NCBI GenBank assembly: GCA_027343785.1
Contig: DAHWKF010000134.1
Span: forward strand, 1 to 45,594
From: Leptospirillum sp.
GTDB lineage: Bacteria > Nitrospirota > Leptospirillia > Leptospirillales > Leptospirillaceae
Direction: 5' to 3'
DNA: 45,594 nucleotides
Positions 8,586 to 16,504 of this stretch are shown here, piece after piece. A program made the position numbers and the translations under genes. The notes beneath the pieces were generated by a model. The model was not told the DNA's origin and made no database searches. It saw only the letters and a list, made by a program, of their open reading frames with translations. Numbering within the stretch: the stretch's first letter is position 1; every line of letters begins with the position of its first letter.

Positions 8586-10322
8586 ATGCCCCATGACACA
8601 AGCGATACGAACGATCATAGACGCCCGCTTATTGGTGAAGAGAGCCGGGAAATTTCATATCTCAACAGATCCAGGGACCTTCTGGAAAGGGGAGACGCCA
8701 GGGCCGCACTGGAGCTCCTCTCCGAGGGAACAGCCCGGTTTCCGGGCTCCTCCCTCCTGCTGGTACAAAAAGGGAAAGCCCTAGAATTGCTTCATGAGCA
8801 CGAGCAGGCGGAAAACTGCTACTGGAAGTCGATGGAACCGCCTTATGCTCCTGTTCCTGAGTCATTTCTTGCCTTGTCGCAGCTCAAACATCTCACCGGC
8901 GAATCAGAAAAGCCTCTCCTGTTTCTGGAAGAGGGCCTGTCGCTCTTTCCGGAAAACAACGACCTCCTGAGGGAGACCGGAATCCATAACGGTCTCCATG
9001 GACAATGGTGGCTCGCATTTGCGCGTATCAGGAAGGCCTACAAGGACCAGCCGGATCATCCACAAAATGTGCTTGCATATGGTGCCATTATCGACCGGCT
9101 GGACATTCCCGATCTCATCCCCAGCCTCGTGGGCCTTTATGAAAAACTTCTGGAAAACCATCCGGAAGTGACCGAATATCAGATACTCTATGCGAGGGCA
9201 CTGGAACGCAACAACCAGATCAGAAAAGCCATCAAGCATGTAAGGGCTCTTCTGAAAACCAACTCCAAAAATCCGGTTCTTTTGAAAGAAGTCGGCCGAC
9301 TCCTCATGAACCTGAACGAGCATACCCGTTCGATTGACTCGCTGCGTCTGGCCATGGAGGCTGGAGAGGAAACGTCCGATATCCATTATTTCATCGCAAT
9401 GGCTTACAAAATGAGCGGGAAACCCCTGGCGGGAATAGAGGCGATCAAAAGGGCGATCTCTCTCGAACCCGAGAATGCCGAATACCGGACCCTCCTGGGC
9501 CTTCTATACGTCGATCTGGGGGATCCGGACAAGGCCGGAATCGCCCTTCAGTCCGTCGACGATGCTTTCCCCTTCAAGGCATTGGGGGACCTCTATGTCC
9601 GGAAAAAATCTTTCAGCAAGGCGATTGCCGCCTATTCCAACGCTTTTGAAAAGGAACCCGACCCGTCCACAGGACTTCTCCTCGTGAAACTGCTTGCCGA
9701 GAAGAATGACTGGTTTCTGTTTTTCGAAACCCTTGCATGGATGGAAATTCTGTTTCCGGAAAAAATTGATAAAAAATATCTTGGCGGAAAGATCCTATCC
9801 CGCTGGAAGGACCACCAGGAATTCCCCCTGACCCCCGCGGAAGAGCTGGCGATCCGGGGTCTTTCCGCCTACTTCCAGGGGAAAAACGATTCGGCCTTTC
9901 CCTTGCTTGAACAGGCTGTCCTCGCCGATCCCCTCAGTGAAGTCCTTTACTGGATGCTGGGTCTTCTGGAGGAAACGAGAGGAAAAAAGGACGCCGCCCT
10001 TGAATGGTACGAAAGGATTCTTCCCAGCACAAGGGAGCCCGTCACCCTCTTCCACACCATGGCTCGGGTCCGGGTCCGGGGAGGAGACGGTTTTGTCACA
10101 CTTGAGCAACTCATGGACACCTTTCTGTCCCATTATCCATCGCGGGGGGGTTTTTACAGGGTGCTGCATGAATGGGCGATCCGGACGGAAAACCGGCACA
10201 AGGCCCCGGAAATCCTGATGAAGGCGATGCAGGCCCACCCTGAAGACACCTCGCTTTATGCCCTTTTTCACCATTACCACCCCGATCTTTCCGGAATGGA
10301 AACAAGCGGAATCCTGGCCTAG
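8586..10322 (+). CDS. Tetratricopeptide-repeat protein
   Basis: The 578-aa protein is made almost entirely of helical repeats with the TPR pattern (for example around HYFIAMAYKMSGKPLAGIEAIKRAISLEPENAEYRTLLGLLYVDLGDPDKAG and the following ALGDLYVRKKSF segment). TPR arrays mediate protein-protein contacts. I see no enzymatic domain, signal peptide or membrane segment, so it is probably cytoplasmic. Start: AGGAG at 8574-8578 lies seven bases before the ATG at 8586, better than the ATG at 8559. It is a single rightward gene between two leftward ones; its stop overlaps the 3' end of ppx by four bases. The partner or pathway is not indicated. Confidence 0.8.
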   Translation: MPHDTSDTNDHRRPLIGEESREISYLNRSRDLLERGDARAALELLSEGTARFPGSSLLLVQKGKALELLHEHEQAENCYWKSMEPPYAPVPESFLALSQLKHLTGESEKPLLFLEEGLSLFPENNDLLRETGIHNGLHGQWWLAFARIRKAYKDQPDHPQNVLAYGAIIDRLDIPDLIPSLVGLYEKLLENHPEVTEYQILYARALERNNQIRKAIKHVRALLKTNSKNPVLLKEVGRLLMNLNEHTRSIDSLRLAMEAGEETSDIHYFIAMAYKMSGKPLAGIEAIKRAISLEPENAEYRTLLGLLYVDLGDPDKAGIALQSVDDAFPFKALGDLYVRKKSFSKAIAAYSNAFEKEPDPSTGLLLVKLLAEKNDWFLFFETLAWMEILFPEKIDKKYLGGKILSRWKDHQEFPLTPAEELAIRGLSAYFQGKNDSAFPLLEQAVLADPLSEVLYWMLGLLEETRGKKDAALEWYERILPSTREPVTLFHTMARVRVRGGDGFVTLEQLMDTFLSHYPSRGGFYRVLHEWAIRTENRHKAPEILMKAMQAHPEDTSLYALFHHYHPDLSGMETSGILA

Positions 10323-11266
10323 GAGAGGGCGTCTCCCGCGGTCTGAAGAAGAACCCCCTCACGCAACCCCGCGTCCGAAACAACCAGCCCGGCCTGGGAA
10401 AATGACTGCATGACGGAAAGCAGAATCAGCGCCCCGGCAAAAATGATATCCTCCCTGCCCTTTTCCACACCCGGAATCCGGAGTCTTTCTCCCAATGTTT
10501 TCCGGGCAAGCTCGTCAAAAAGTTGTTGTACCATGCCTTTTGAAAGCCCTTTTCGATGAATCAGAGACGGATTGTAGACCTTCATCCCCAGGGCCATTGC
10601 CAGCAGTGTGGTCACGCTCCCTGCTGTTCCGACCGTCGTGATGCTTGAAGTCACATAAGGGAGGAGCTGGGCAATCACAGGACGAAGGCTTTCCGTGACA
10701 AACGCTTCGGCTTCCTTGATCTCGCTTGCCAAAGGCGGGTCTTCTTTCAGAAAGCCTTCTGTCAGGGTCACGACACCCACCTCGACAGAAAATGCCTTCA
10801 GGGGCTCTTGCCGGGACTCTCCGAAAATCAGCTCTGTCGATCCGCCGCCGATATCCAGGACAAGATAAGGCGGCGTCAGTCCTTCCATGTCCTGGAGAGC
10901 CCCAAGATAGGTCAGGCGGGCCTCGGTTTCACCGTCAATCACCTCCAGACGGACCCCCGTTCTTTCCAGAACTTCCCTGACAACCTCTTCCTGATTACTG
11001 GATTGCCGGATGGCACTCGTACCGACAATCCTGATTCTTTCAGGAGAGTACGAACGTCCCCGTTCCAGAAAGTCGCAAAGCACGCGTATTGTTCTCTCCA
11101 GCGGACCCGCCTGTATCCTTCCGGTACGCCTGACCCCTTCCCCGAGTCGGGTGATCCGTCCTTCCGTAAAAAGAATCTCCGTAATCCTCTGCCCTGAAGC
11201 CCGTGCAATCATCATCCTGACGGAGTTGGTCCCGACATCAATCACGCACACTTTTCTTGAATCCAA
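10319..11266 (-). CDS. ppx: Exopolyphosphatase / guanosine pentaphosphate phosphatase (Ppx/GppA)
   Basis: The 315-aa protein has the ASKHA-type phosphatase motifs of the Ppx/GppA family: VIDVGTNSVRMMIA at the N terminus, the VLDIGGGSTELIFG phosphate-binding block near residue 140, and a TVGTAGSVTTL block near 215. Such enzymes remove terminal phosphates from polyphosphate or convert pppGpp to ppGpp. At this length it is the short, two-domain form without the C-terminal HD extension of E. coli Ppx, so both activities are possible. The start is TTG with GGGGAAG directly upstream. It overlaps the preceding small gene by 29 bases, giving the likely operon recG, small protein, ppx. A PPK2-type polyphosphate kinase is encoded at 41245 in the same window. 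Confidence 0.85.
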   Translation of the reverse strand: MDSRKVCVIDVGTNSVRMMIARASGQRITEILFTEGRITRLGEGVRRTGRIQAGPLERTIRVLCDFLERGRSYSPERIRIVGTSAIRQSSNQEEVVREVLERTGVRLEVIDGETEARLTYLGALQDMEGLTPPYLVLDIGGGSTELIFGESRQEPLKAFSVEVGVVTLTEGFLKEDPPLASEIKEAEAFVTESLRPVIAQLLPYVTSSITTVGTAGSVTTLLAMALGMKVYNPSLIHRKGLSKGMVQQLFDELARKTLGERLRIPGVEKGREDIIFAGALILLSVMQSFSQAGLVVSDAGLREGVLLQTAGDALS

Positions 11267-11609
11267 TGCTTCCCCAATCCCTGGTTGACCGTTCCGTATT
11301 CTTGGGACTCTCCCGCCCGGCCCCGGACTTCATCTGCCACTGGAACACCTCCCCAAGCAACAGGTCCAGCTCGACCAGATCCGGTTCATCAAAATGCCTT
11401 TGCTGCCTTTTAGCATACAGGAATTCGCCCAGCTCCCGATAGGCTTTGCGGAGCCTGTTCTCGTTCTGGAATCGGTTCAAGATTTCTTTCAACGCGTCGT
11501 CCAGACGAAAGGCCCATTTCAGGAATCCGATTCCTGCAGGAAGGGTCCGGGACCACCCTTTTTGAACATTTGAGAGCAGGTTTTCTTTCTGACCGGACTC
11601 ATTGTCCAT
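11238..11609 (-). CDS. Conserved-looking small protein between RecG and Ppx, unknown function
   Basis: This is a 123-aa soluble protein with a helical, charged centre (a stretch such as LDDALKEILNRFQNENRLRK) and no recognised domain. The ATG at 11609 is only five bases after the RecG stop and has AGGTGA upstream; the longer open frame to 11690 would run inside recG and is not preferred. Its 3' end overlaps the TTG start of ppx, which suggests translational coupling. No function can be assigned beyond membership of the recG-ppx operon. Confidence 0.6.
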   Translation of the reverse strand: MDNESGQKENLLSNVQKGWSRTLPAGIGFLKWAFRLDDALKEILNRFQNENRLRKAYRELGEFLYAKRQQRHFDEPDLVELDLLLGEVFQWQMKSGAGRESPKNTERSTRDWGSIGFKKSVRD

Positions 11610-11614
11610 CGCGC

Positions 11615-13756
11615 TCACCTGATCATGAGCCAATCTTCCACCCCCGGATACCTGTTCTGGATAAAGTTCATCAGTGTCGTCCATTCCCATGTATGCTCTG
11701 CCGGATTTCCGGGGACCAGACCGATGAAATCGGAAGCCAGTTTCCTCGCCACCAGCAACGTTTCGGCATCTCTCACCAGGTTGGCGACGCGAAATGCCGG
11801 CAGTCCTGATTGCCGTGTTCCGATGAATTCACCCGGACCCCTGATTTTCAGATCCTCCTCGGCCACGACAAAACCATCGTCCGTCTGTTCCAGTATGGCA
11901 AGCCGCTCCAGGGCTTCAGAAGAAGCCTGACGACCCGGAACCAGAAAACACATCCCCGGCAAACTGCCGCGGCCGACCCGCCCCCTGAGCTGATGAAGTT
12001 GGGCCAGGCCAAATCTTTCCGCGTTTTCGACGACCATCACGGTGGCTCCGGGGATATCGACCCCAACCTCAACGACGGTCGTCGAAACCAGAAGTCTCGT
12101 TCTCCCGGATCGGAAGGACTCCATTGTGGACTCCTTTTCCTCCCAGGTCATCTTCCCCGTCAACAGTCTTATCTCCGCGGAGGGCCATTTGGCAGACAAC
12201 ACTCCATGCATGGAAGTCGCGTCTTTCAGGTCCTCCTTTTCCGATTCCTCGATCAAGGGGTAGACCACAAAAACCTGCTCCCCCCTTTCCAGGACTGGAC
12301 CTATCCGCTTATCCCAAAATGTTTCTTCTTCCCCGCCCGAAATGATTTCCGTCCGGACCGGCGGCCGGCCCGCCGGACGCTCGTCCAGGAGCGAAATGTC
12401 CAGATCCCCGAAATAGGACAATGCGAGGGAACGGGGTATGGGCGTCGCCGTCATGACCAGAACGTCCGGATTGTCGCCTTTGTTGATCAGGGTTTTCCTT
12501 TGCTCCACACCGAATTTGTGCTGTTCATCGACAACGATATATCCGAGAGACGAAAAGGACAAGGCGTCCTGGATCAAGGCGTGTGTCCCTACCACAAGAT
12601 GAATTTTCCCTTGATGGACCGCTTCCATCAGATCGCGTTTTTCCGTTTTTCGGACGGACTGGGTCAAAAGCGCCAGACTGACGCCATGGGGTTCCAGCAA
12701 GCCTTTCAACGTTATGAAGTGCTGCTTGGCCAATATCTCCGTCGGTGCCATGAACGCCGACTGCAATCCGGAGGAGGCCGACAAAAAGACTCCCCACGCG
12801 GCAACCAGGGTCTTGCCGGACCCCACGTCCCCCAGGAGGAGGCGGTTCATGGGAACCGGTCGGGCGAAATCCGATTCAATCTCACCCATGGCACGCCTCT
12901 GGGCTTTTGTCAGCTGGAACGGAAGCCCCCTTTCAAATCGGGACATTCCGTCCGGAGGGAGGGTCCGGGCATGCACACGGGGAATCGACTGGATTTCCCT
13001 TTTTTTATAACCCATGAGAAATTCGAGGAAAAAAAGCTCTTCAAAAACAAATCGTTTTCGGGGGGGATATTCCGGCATCAGCAGGAGGTCGGTATCGGCT
13101 CCTTTTGGGAGGTTTTTGGGGAAATGCATCTCGACCAGAGCCGGGAACCATCCCATGATCTGGCAAGAAGCAAGAATGGCGGAAGGAATCGGGTCGAATG
13201 TGTTTCCCCACAAGGACGCCAGAATCGTGCCGATGATCTTACGGAAAAAAGAAGAAGAAAGTCCCTGTTCTTCATGATAGACGGGAACGATACGGTTGAC
13301 ATGAAAACTTTTCTGCCCTTTCTTTTCCGATTCCATTTTTTCAACAACCGGAGACCGGACAGTCAGCAGACCGTCATATGGCGAAACTTCGGGTTTGCCA
13401 AAAAAGAACGCCACAGTCTCCGGAGGCAAGGTTTTCAACAGATACTCCTGCCCGAACCAGACCGCGCGTACCATACCCGAGTCATCCTCAAGGTCCGCCT
13501 CGACAAGAGGAACGCGAAGATTCCGGATGTTTTTCTTCCGGATCTGCCGGATCCTTGCGACAAACCCCGCCGGAACGCCCGGGACAAGTTGCCTTATCGA
13601 TTGTACAGCCCGCCTGTCTTCATATCGAAACGGAAAGAAATAGAGGAGATCGAGAACGGTCCTGAATCCGATTCGGGCAAGTTTTTCTCCCCTCTTCACC
13701 CCGATATCCGGAACAACATTCAAAGGGGACACGAGGGAAAGATCCAGCTTATCCAT
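11615..13756 (-). CDS. recG: ATP-dependent DNA helicase RecG
   Basis: The ~713-aa protein matches RecG, which reverses stalled replication forks and processes Holliday junctions. The N-terminal wedge/OB domain (about residues 60-170) is followed by the SF2 helicase core: Walker A LLGDVGSGKT near residue 305-315, the DEQH Walker B in IVVDEQHKFGVEQR, VMTATPIPRSLALS, and the TRAP-region block HQLRGRVGRG with a downstream ETDDGF-like stretch. Start choice: the frame opens at a TTG (13777) without a ribosome site, whereas the ATG at 13756 has GGAG eleven bases upstream, so I use the ATG. It heads a leftward operon with the small 123-aa gene and ppx, and is divergent from rpmB. Confidence 0.93.
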   Translation of the reverse strand: MDKLDLSLVSPLNVVPDIGVKRGEKLARIGFRTVLDLLYFFPFRYEDRRAVQSIRQLVPGVPAGFVARIRQIRKKNIRNLRVPLVEADLEDDSGMVRAVWFGQEYLLKTLPPETVAFFFGKPEVSPYDGLLTVRSPVVEKMESEKKGQKSFHVNRIVPVYHEEQGLSSSFFRKIIGTILASLWGNTFDPIPSAILASCQIMGWFPALVEMHFPKNLPKGADTDLLLMPEYPPRKRFVFEELFFLEFLMGYKKREIQSIPRVHARTLPPDGMSRFERGLPFQLTKAQRRAMGEIESDFARPVPMNRLLLGDVGSGKTLVAAWGVFLSASSGLQSAFMAPTEILAKQHFITLKGLLEPHGVSLALLTQSVRKTEKRDLMEAVHQGKIHLVVGTHALIQDALSFSSLGYIVVDEQHKFGVEQRKTLINKGDNPDVLVMTATPIPRSLALSYFGDLDISLLDERPAGRPPVRTEIISGGEEETFWDKRIGPVLERGEQVFVVYPLIEESEKEDLKDATSMHGVLSAKWPSAEIRLLTGKMTWEEKESTMESFRSGRTRLLVSTTVVEVGVDIPGATVMVVENAERFGLAQLHQLRGRVGRGSLPGMCFLVPGRQASSEALERLAILEQTDDGFVVAEEDLKIRGPGEFIGTRQSGLPAFRVANLVRDAETLLVARKLASDFIGLVPGNPAEHTWEWTTLMNFIQNRYPGVEDWLMIR

Positions 13757-13846
13757 CTCCTGGCAATCTCCATTCAAGACAGTTCGTCGAGATGATGACA
13801 GAACGTTCTAGGCCCGACATTTTTTGCATCCTGACCCGCCAACCGA

Positions 13847-13875
13847 TTGATTTTGGATCAGATTCCCTTTAGAAT
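13847..13875 (+). promoter_or_regulatory. Sigma-70-type promoter for rpmB
   Basis: A TTGATT box at 13847-13852 and a TAGAAT box at 13870-13875 are separated by exactly 17 bases, 38 bases before the GTG of the L28 gene. This is a close match to the housekeeping promoter consensus. It sits in the divergent gap between recG and rpmB. Confidence 0.55.
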
Positions 13876-13912
13876 TCATCTGTTTTTGAATTTTTAAAAG
13901 GGGGAAAGCACA

Positions 13913-14104
13913 GTGGCAGATTCATGCGCAGTTTGCGGCAAGACAAAAGTGGTTGGCAACCAGATCAGCCATTCTCACAGGGTTTCCAAAAGAATTTTCA
14001 AGCCCAACCTCCAGAATGTTCGCGCCCAGATCAACGGTCAGGCGAAACGTATCCGCGTCTGCACCCGGTGTATCAGGTCCGGAAGCATTCAGAAGGCTCT
14101 TTGA
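13913..14104 (+). CDS. rpmB: 50S ribosomal protein L28
   Basis: The 63-aa product matches L28 of the large ribosomal subunit, with the SHSHRVSKRIFKPNLQ core. It is the zinc-binding (C+) form: Cys5-x2-Cys8 and Cys50-x2-Cys53 make a four-cysteine site. Start is GTG, preceded by an AGGGGGAAAG ribosome site. It is monocistronic, with its own promoter upstream. Some bacteria carry C+ and C- copies regulated by Zur; whether a second copy exists cannot be seen here. Confidence 0.95.
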   Translation: MADSCAVCGKTKVVGNQISHSHRVSKRIFKPNLQNVRAQINGQAKRIRVCTRCIRSGSIQKAL

Positions 14105-14134
14105 CCCGCGTTTTTATTGCGAGGGAACCTGGAA

Positions 14135-14521
14135 CTATTTTCCCGGTTTTCTCGCAATCACCTCCACCTCCACCCTGGCACCCTTCGGAAGAGACTTGAC
14201 GCCAACCGTCGATCGGGCAGGATATGGAGCCGTAACGATCTTACCATATATCTCATTGACTACCTGGAAATCCCCCATATCTGCCAGATAAATCGTCACC
14301 TTCAGGCAATTTTCCCACCCCAGGCCCGATTCTCGGAGAATATGACGGATATTGGACAGGATTTGGGCCGTTTCTTCCCCTACTCCGCCGGAAACCATCT
14401 CACCGGAGAGCGGATCGAGTCCGATTTGTCCGGAAATGAAAAACCAGCCGTCGGATTCCCGGAAGACCGAGTAGGGGCCGACAGGAAGAGGAATTTTGTC
14501 CGAAACGGAATCACGCTTCAA
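14135..14521 (-). CDS. RidA-family reactive intermediate deaminase
   Basis: The 128-aa product matches the RidA/YjgF family, which hydrolyses reactive enamine/imine intermediates made by PLP enzymes. Visible motifs are PLPVGPYS near the N terminus, FISGQIGLDP, the central QILSNIRHILRESG helix, and a C-terminal ARSTVGVKSLPKGARVEVEVIA block; the Arg of ARSTVG is the conserved substrate-carboxylate ligand. The open frame extends to 14554, but the TTG at 14521 has GGGAGG five bases upstream and gives the standard family length. That ribosome site lies inside the 3' end of the upstream small membrane protein gene (11-base overlap), implying coupled translation. Confidence 0.87.
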   Translation of the reverse strand: MKRDSVSDKIPLPVGPYSVFRESDGWFFISGQIGLDPLSGEMVSGGVGEETAQILSNIRHILRESGLGWENCLKVTIYLADMGDFQVVNEIYGKIVTAPYPARSTVGVKSLPKGARVEVEVIARKPGK

Positions 14522-14696
14522 ACGTGCCTCCCAAAAAAGCGCCGATAACGGCATAGGCGAACGTAGACACCCGCGGGTCTCCGTTCAGACGGCACACATT
14601 ACAGGAAGGCTGTCGCCTGTTCCACCATCCGATTAGAAACCCGAACCCGCCGCCGAAGAGCCCTCCCCAAAACAGGGACTGAAGATGGAAATGCAT
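14511..14696 (-). CDS. Small membrane protein resembling DUF6132
   Basis: The 61-aa protein has a glycine-rich hydrophobic N-terminal segment (about residues 9-25), a central Cys-x2-Cys followed by NGDPRVST, and a second hydrophobic segment near the C terminus. The order (membrane segment, cysteine pair, N-x-P-x-x-ST, glycine-rich segment) resembles DUF6132-type small proteins; this is from memory of the family pattern and not certain. An AGGAGGATCAAG ribosome site precedes the ATG. It is the first gene of a two-gene unit with RidA and is divergent from the glutaredoxin-like gene. Confidence 0.65.
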   Translation of the reverse strand: MHFHLQSLFWGGLFGGGFGFLIGWWNRRQPSCNVCRLNGDPRVSTFAYAVIGAFLGGTFEA

Positions 14697-14747
14697 CTTG
14701 ATCCTCCTGATAACCTCCGAATTGAAGCTTGCACGAACACCGGCCCG

Positions 14748-14756
14748 ATTGTACCA
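14748..14756 (-). promoter_or_regulatory. Possible extended -10 promoter for the DUF6132-like/RidA pair
   Basis: On the minus strand the sequence reads TGGTACAAT, an extended -10 element, about 50 bases before the ATG at 14696. A TTGCAA lies 19 bases further upstream, which is longer than ideal. The call rests on motif match only. Confidence 0.35.
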
Positions 14757-14812
14757 TTGAAAAAAGAGGAATTTGCAACCCGGTCCCTATTTTCCCCCAA
14801 GGAGAAGATTCA

Positions 14813-15064
14813 ATGGCCAAGATTTCTGTTGTTTACGCAGACTGGTGCCCGTCATGCCCTGGAACAAAGTCGTTCTGGAAGAACCTCAGAAACGATATCC
14901 CCTTCCAGTATGAAGAGATCAATATCGATTCCGAAAAAGGCAAGGAAATAGCCGAAAGGCTCTCCATACAGTCCGTTCCCACAACCCTTGTGAACGGCCG
15001 GGTCTACTTCGTCGGGAAGCCGGAAAAATCCAGAGCGATCCAGGTCCTGAAATCACTGGGATAA
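14813..15064 (+). CDS. Glutaredoxin/thioredoxin-like redox protein (CPSC)
   Basis: The ATG at 14813 has AAGGAG eight bases upstream; the longer open frame from 14729 is not needed. The 83-aa product is one minimal thioredoxin-fold domain: ISVVYADWCPSCPGTK with the active-site Cys-Pro-Ser-Cys near residue 12-15, a central helix, and SVPTTLVNGRVYFVG, where the Val-Pro is the cis-proline. It has no signal peptide and should be cytoplasmic. The length and CxxC fit the glutaredoxin-like or NrdH-like group. It lies divergent from the DUF6132-like gene and convergent with the cytochrome b-c gene. Confidence 0.8.
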   Translation: MAKISVVYADWCPSCPGTKSFWKNLRNDIPFQYEEINIDSEKGKEIAERLSIQSVPTTLVNGRVYFVGKPEKSRAIQVLKSLG

Positions 15065-15102
15065 GTCGTATTCATCAAAACCTCTTTCTCCCGGGACCCG
15101 TT

Positions 15103-16479
15103 TTATTTGGTCGGGTCCGGCCAGCCTGTCCTTCCCAGGGACGAGACATACTGGGCCAGTTCATGCAGCTGCTCCGGTTTCAGATAAGAGAACTTGGGCA
15201 TGGGAGAATCCTTGAAATGTTTTGAGGAGTCCACAAACTGGACCTCCAGCCAGTGTTCCGAGTGGCCCACTAGACCCTCTTCCGACAGGTCGGGTCCGAT
15301 GTTCCCTCCTTTGCCCATGACCGTGTGGCACCCCAGACAACCGGACTGCTCGAACAGGACCTTGCCTTTCAGCACAGACCCCTGATCCAGGACAACCATT
15401 TTCTTGTATCCGGCTTCGGCCGCCACCGACAGTCCCACCATGGCTCCCAGTACAAACAATGTCGTCAGAACCGCAAGAGGCCTTTTGAAAGGCGACCGCT
15501 CCGGTTTTTTGTCGACAAAAGGGAGAAGGATCAGGACGATTCCGATGAGCGCCGGAAGTCCGAGCACCCCCAGAATTTCCGGGCGAATCATCTTCAAGAG
15601 TTCGAAAATCCAGTCGAAATACCACGCCGGAGTCGGATTGTAGGATGAATTGGCCGGATTGGCCAAAGCCTCAAGTCCCGGAGGAAAAACGACCGCCAGT
15701 CCCGCAATGATGACAAAGACGGCCAACATGCCCAGCGCATCCATCAGGACCTGCCGGGGGTAAAAGAACTCTTTTTGCGCCTCAAGCGTGGGAGGAGATC
15801 CCCGAAAAGGGCCGGCTGGACCCACCCTCCGGAAAATGACCAGGTGAAAAGCGACAAAAAGGATGAACAGGGAGGGCAACACCATCGTATGGATGGTGAA
15901 AAAATGGGACAGTGTCAGGGCTCCCAGCCCGGTTCCTCCACGGATGACGCTTTTGAGCAAAGGGCCGATCACTGGAATGAGCCCGATCATATTGGTACCG
16001 ACAATCGTTCCCCAATAAGCCCGTTCATCCCATGGAAGCAGGTACCCGGTGAAGGCTGCGGTCATCGTCAGTCCCAGGAGAACAATGCCGACCAGCCACA
16101 TGATTTCACGCGGCCTTTTGTAGGCCCCCCACAAGAATACCTGGAGCAGATGGACACCGACCAGAATGACCATCATGGAAGCTCCCCAGTCATGAAGCCC
16201 CCGGATCAGACGCCCCACATCCAGGTTGTTGTACCTCAGATGGTCTATATAGTTGACGCTGTCCCAGGCGTGATCCGGCGTTCCACCATAGTAAAAGGCC
16301 AGCATGACGCCGGTCACAAACTGCAAGATCAGGGCAAAAAAGACCATGCTTCCAAAAACATAAGCCCAACGGGCGCCCCCAGGCATCGGCTCATCCAAAA
16401 GGAAACTCAATAGGGCCCGGATGCGGATCCGTTCGTCGAGATATCGCATCAGCCGGCTGTCTTCAACTGTTTTTTTCAT
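15103..16479 (-). CDS. Cytochrome b / cytochrome c fusion subunit of a quinol:cytochrome c oxidoreductase
   Basis: The 458-aa protein joins three parts usually made separately. Residues 1-220 form the four-helix cytochrome b6 part with heme ligands His96/His110 (13 residues between) and His197/His212 (14 between, the b6 spacing). Residues 235-325 form the three-helix subunit IV part, whose Qo-site motif reads PAWY (284-287) in place of PEWY. A further helix (about 333-353) leads to a c-type heme domain with CLGCH at 381-385 and a probable axial Met at 427. It would oxidise quinol and pass electrons to the heme c. The ATG at 16479 has GGAGAGG upstream; the open frame extending to 16635 runs into the Rieske gene. 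It lies 25 bases after the Rieske gene in one operon. Confidence 0.92.
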   Translation of the reverse strand: MKKTVEDSRLMRYLDERIRIRALLSFLLDEPMPGGARWAYVFGSMVFFALILQFVTGVMLAFYYGGTPDHAWDSVNYIDHLRYNNLDVGRLIRGLHDWGASMMVILVGVHLLQVFLWGAYKRPREIMWLVGIVLLGLTMTAAFTGYLLPWDERAYWGTIVGTNMIGLIPVIGPLLKSVIRGGTGLGALTLSHFFTIHTMVLPSLFILFVAFHLVIFRRVGPAGPFRGSPPTLEAQKEFFYPRQVLMDALGMLAVFVIIAGLAVVFPPGLEALANPANSSYNPTPAWYFDWIFELLKMIRPEILGVLGLPALIGIVLILLPFVDKKPERSPFKRPLAVLTTLFVLGAMVGLSVAAEAGYKKMVVLDQGSVLKGKVLFEQSGCLGCHTVMGKGGNIGPDLSEEGLVGHSEHWLEVQFVDSSKHFKDSPMPKFSYLKPEQLHELAQYVSSLGRTGWPDPTK

Positions 16480-16504
16480 ACTGGATCCTCTCCGGATGGG
16501 CGGA

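Noticed and set aside
11810..13795. A 661-aa open frame on the plus strand opposite recG
   Set aside because: It runs antisense to almost all of recG, is rich in His, Gln, Arg and Pro, lacks any domain and has no ribosome site. Long antisense frames are common in moderately GC-rich genes.
15093..15118. GGACCCG / CGGGTCC inverted repeat at the 3' end of the cytochrome b-c gene
   Set aside because: One arm is within the coding end and there is no T-run on either strand, so I do not call it a terminator.
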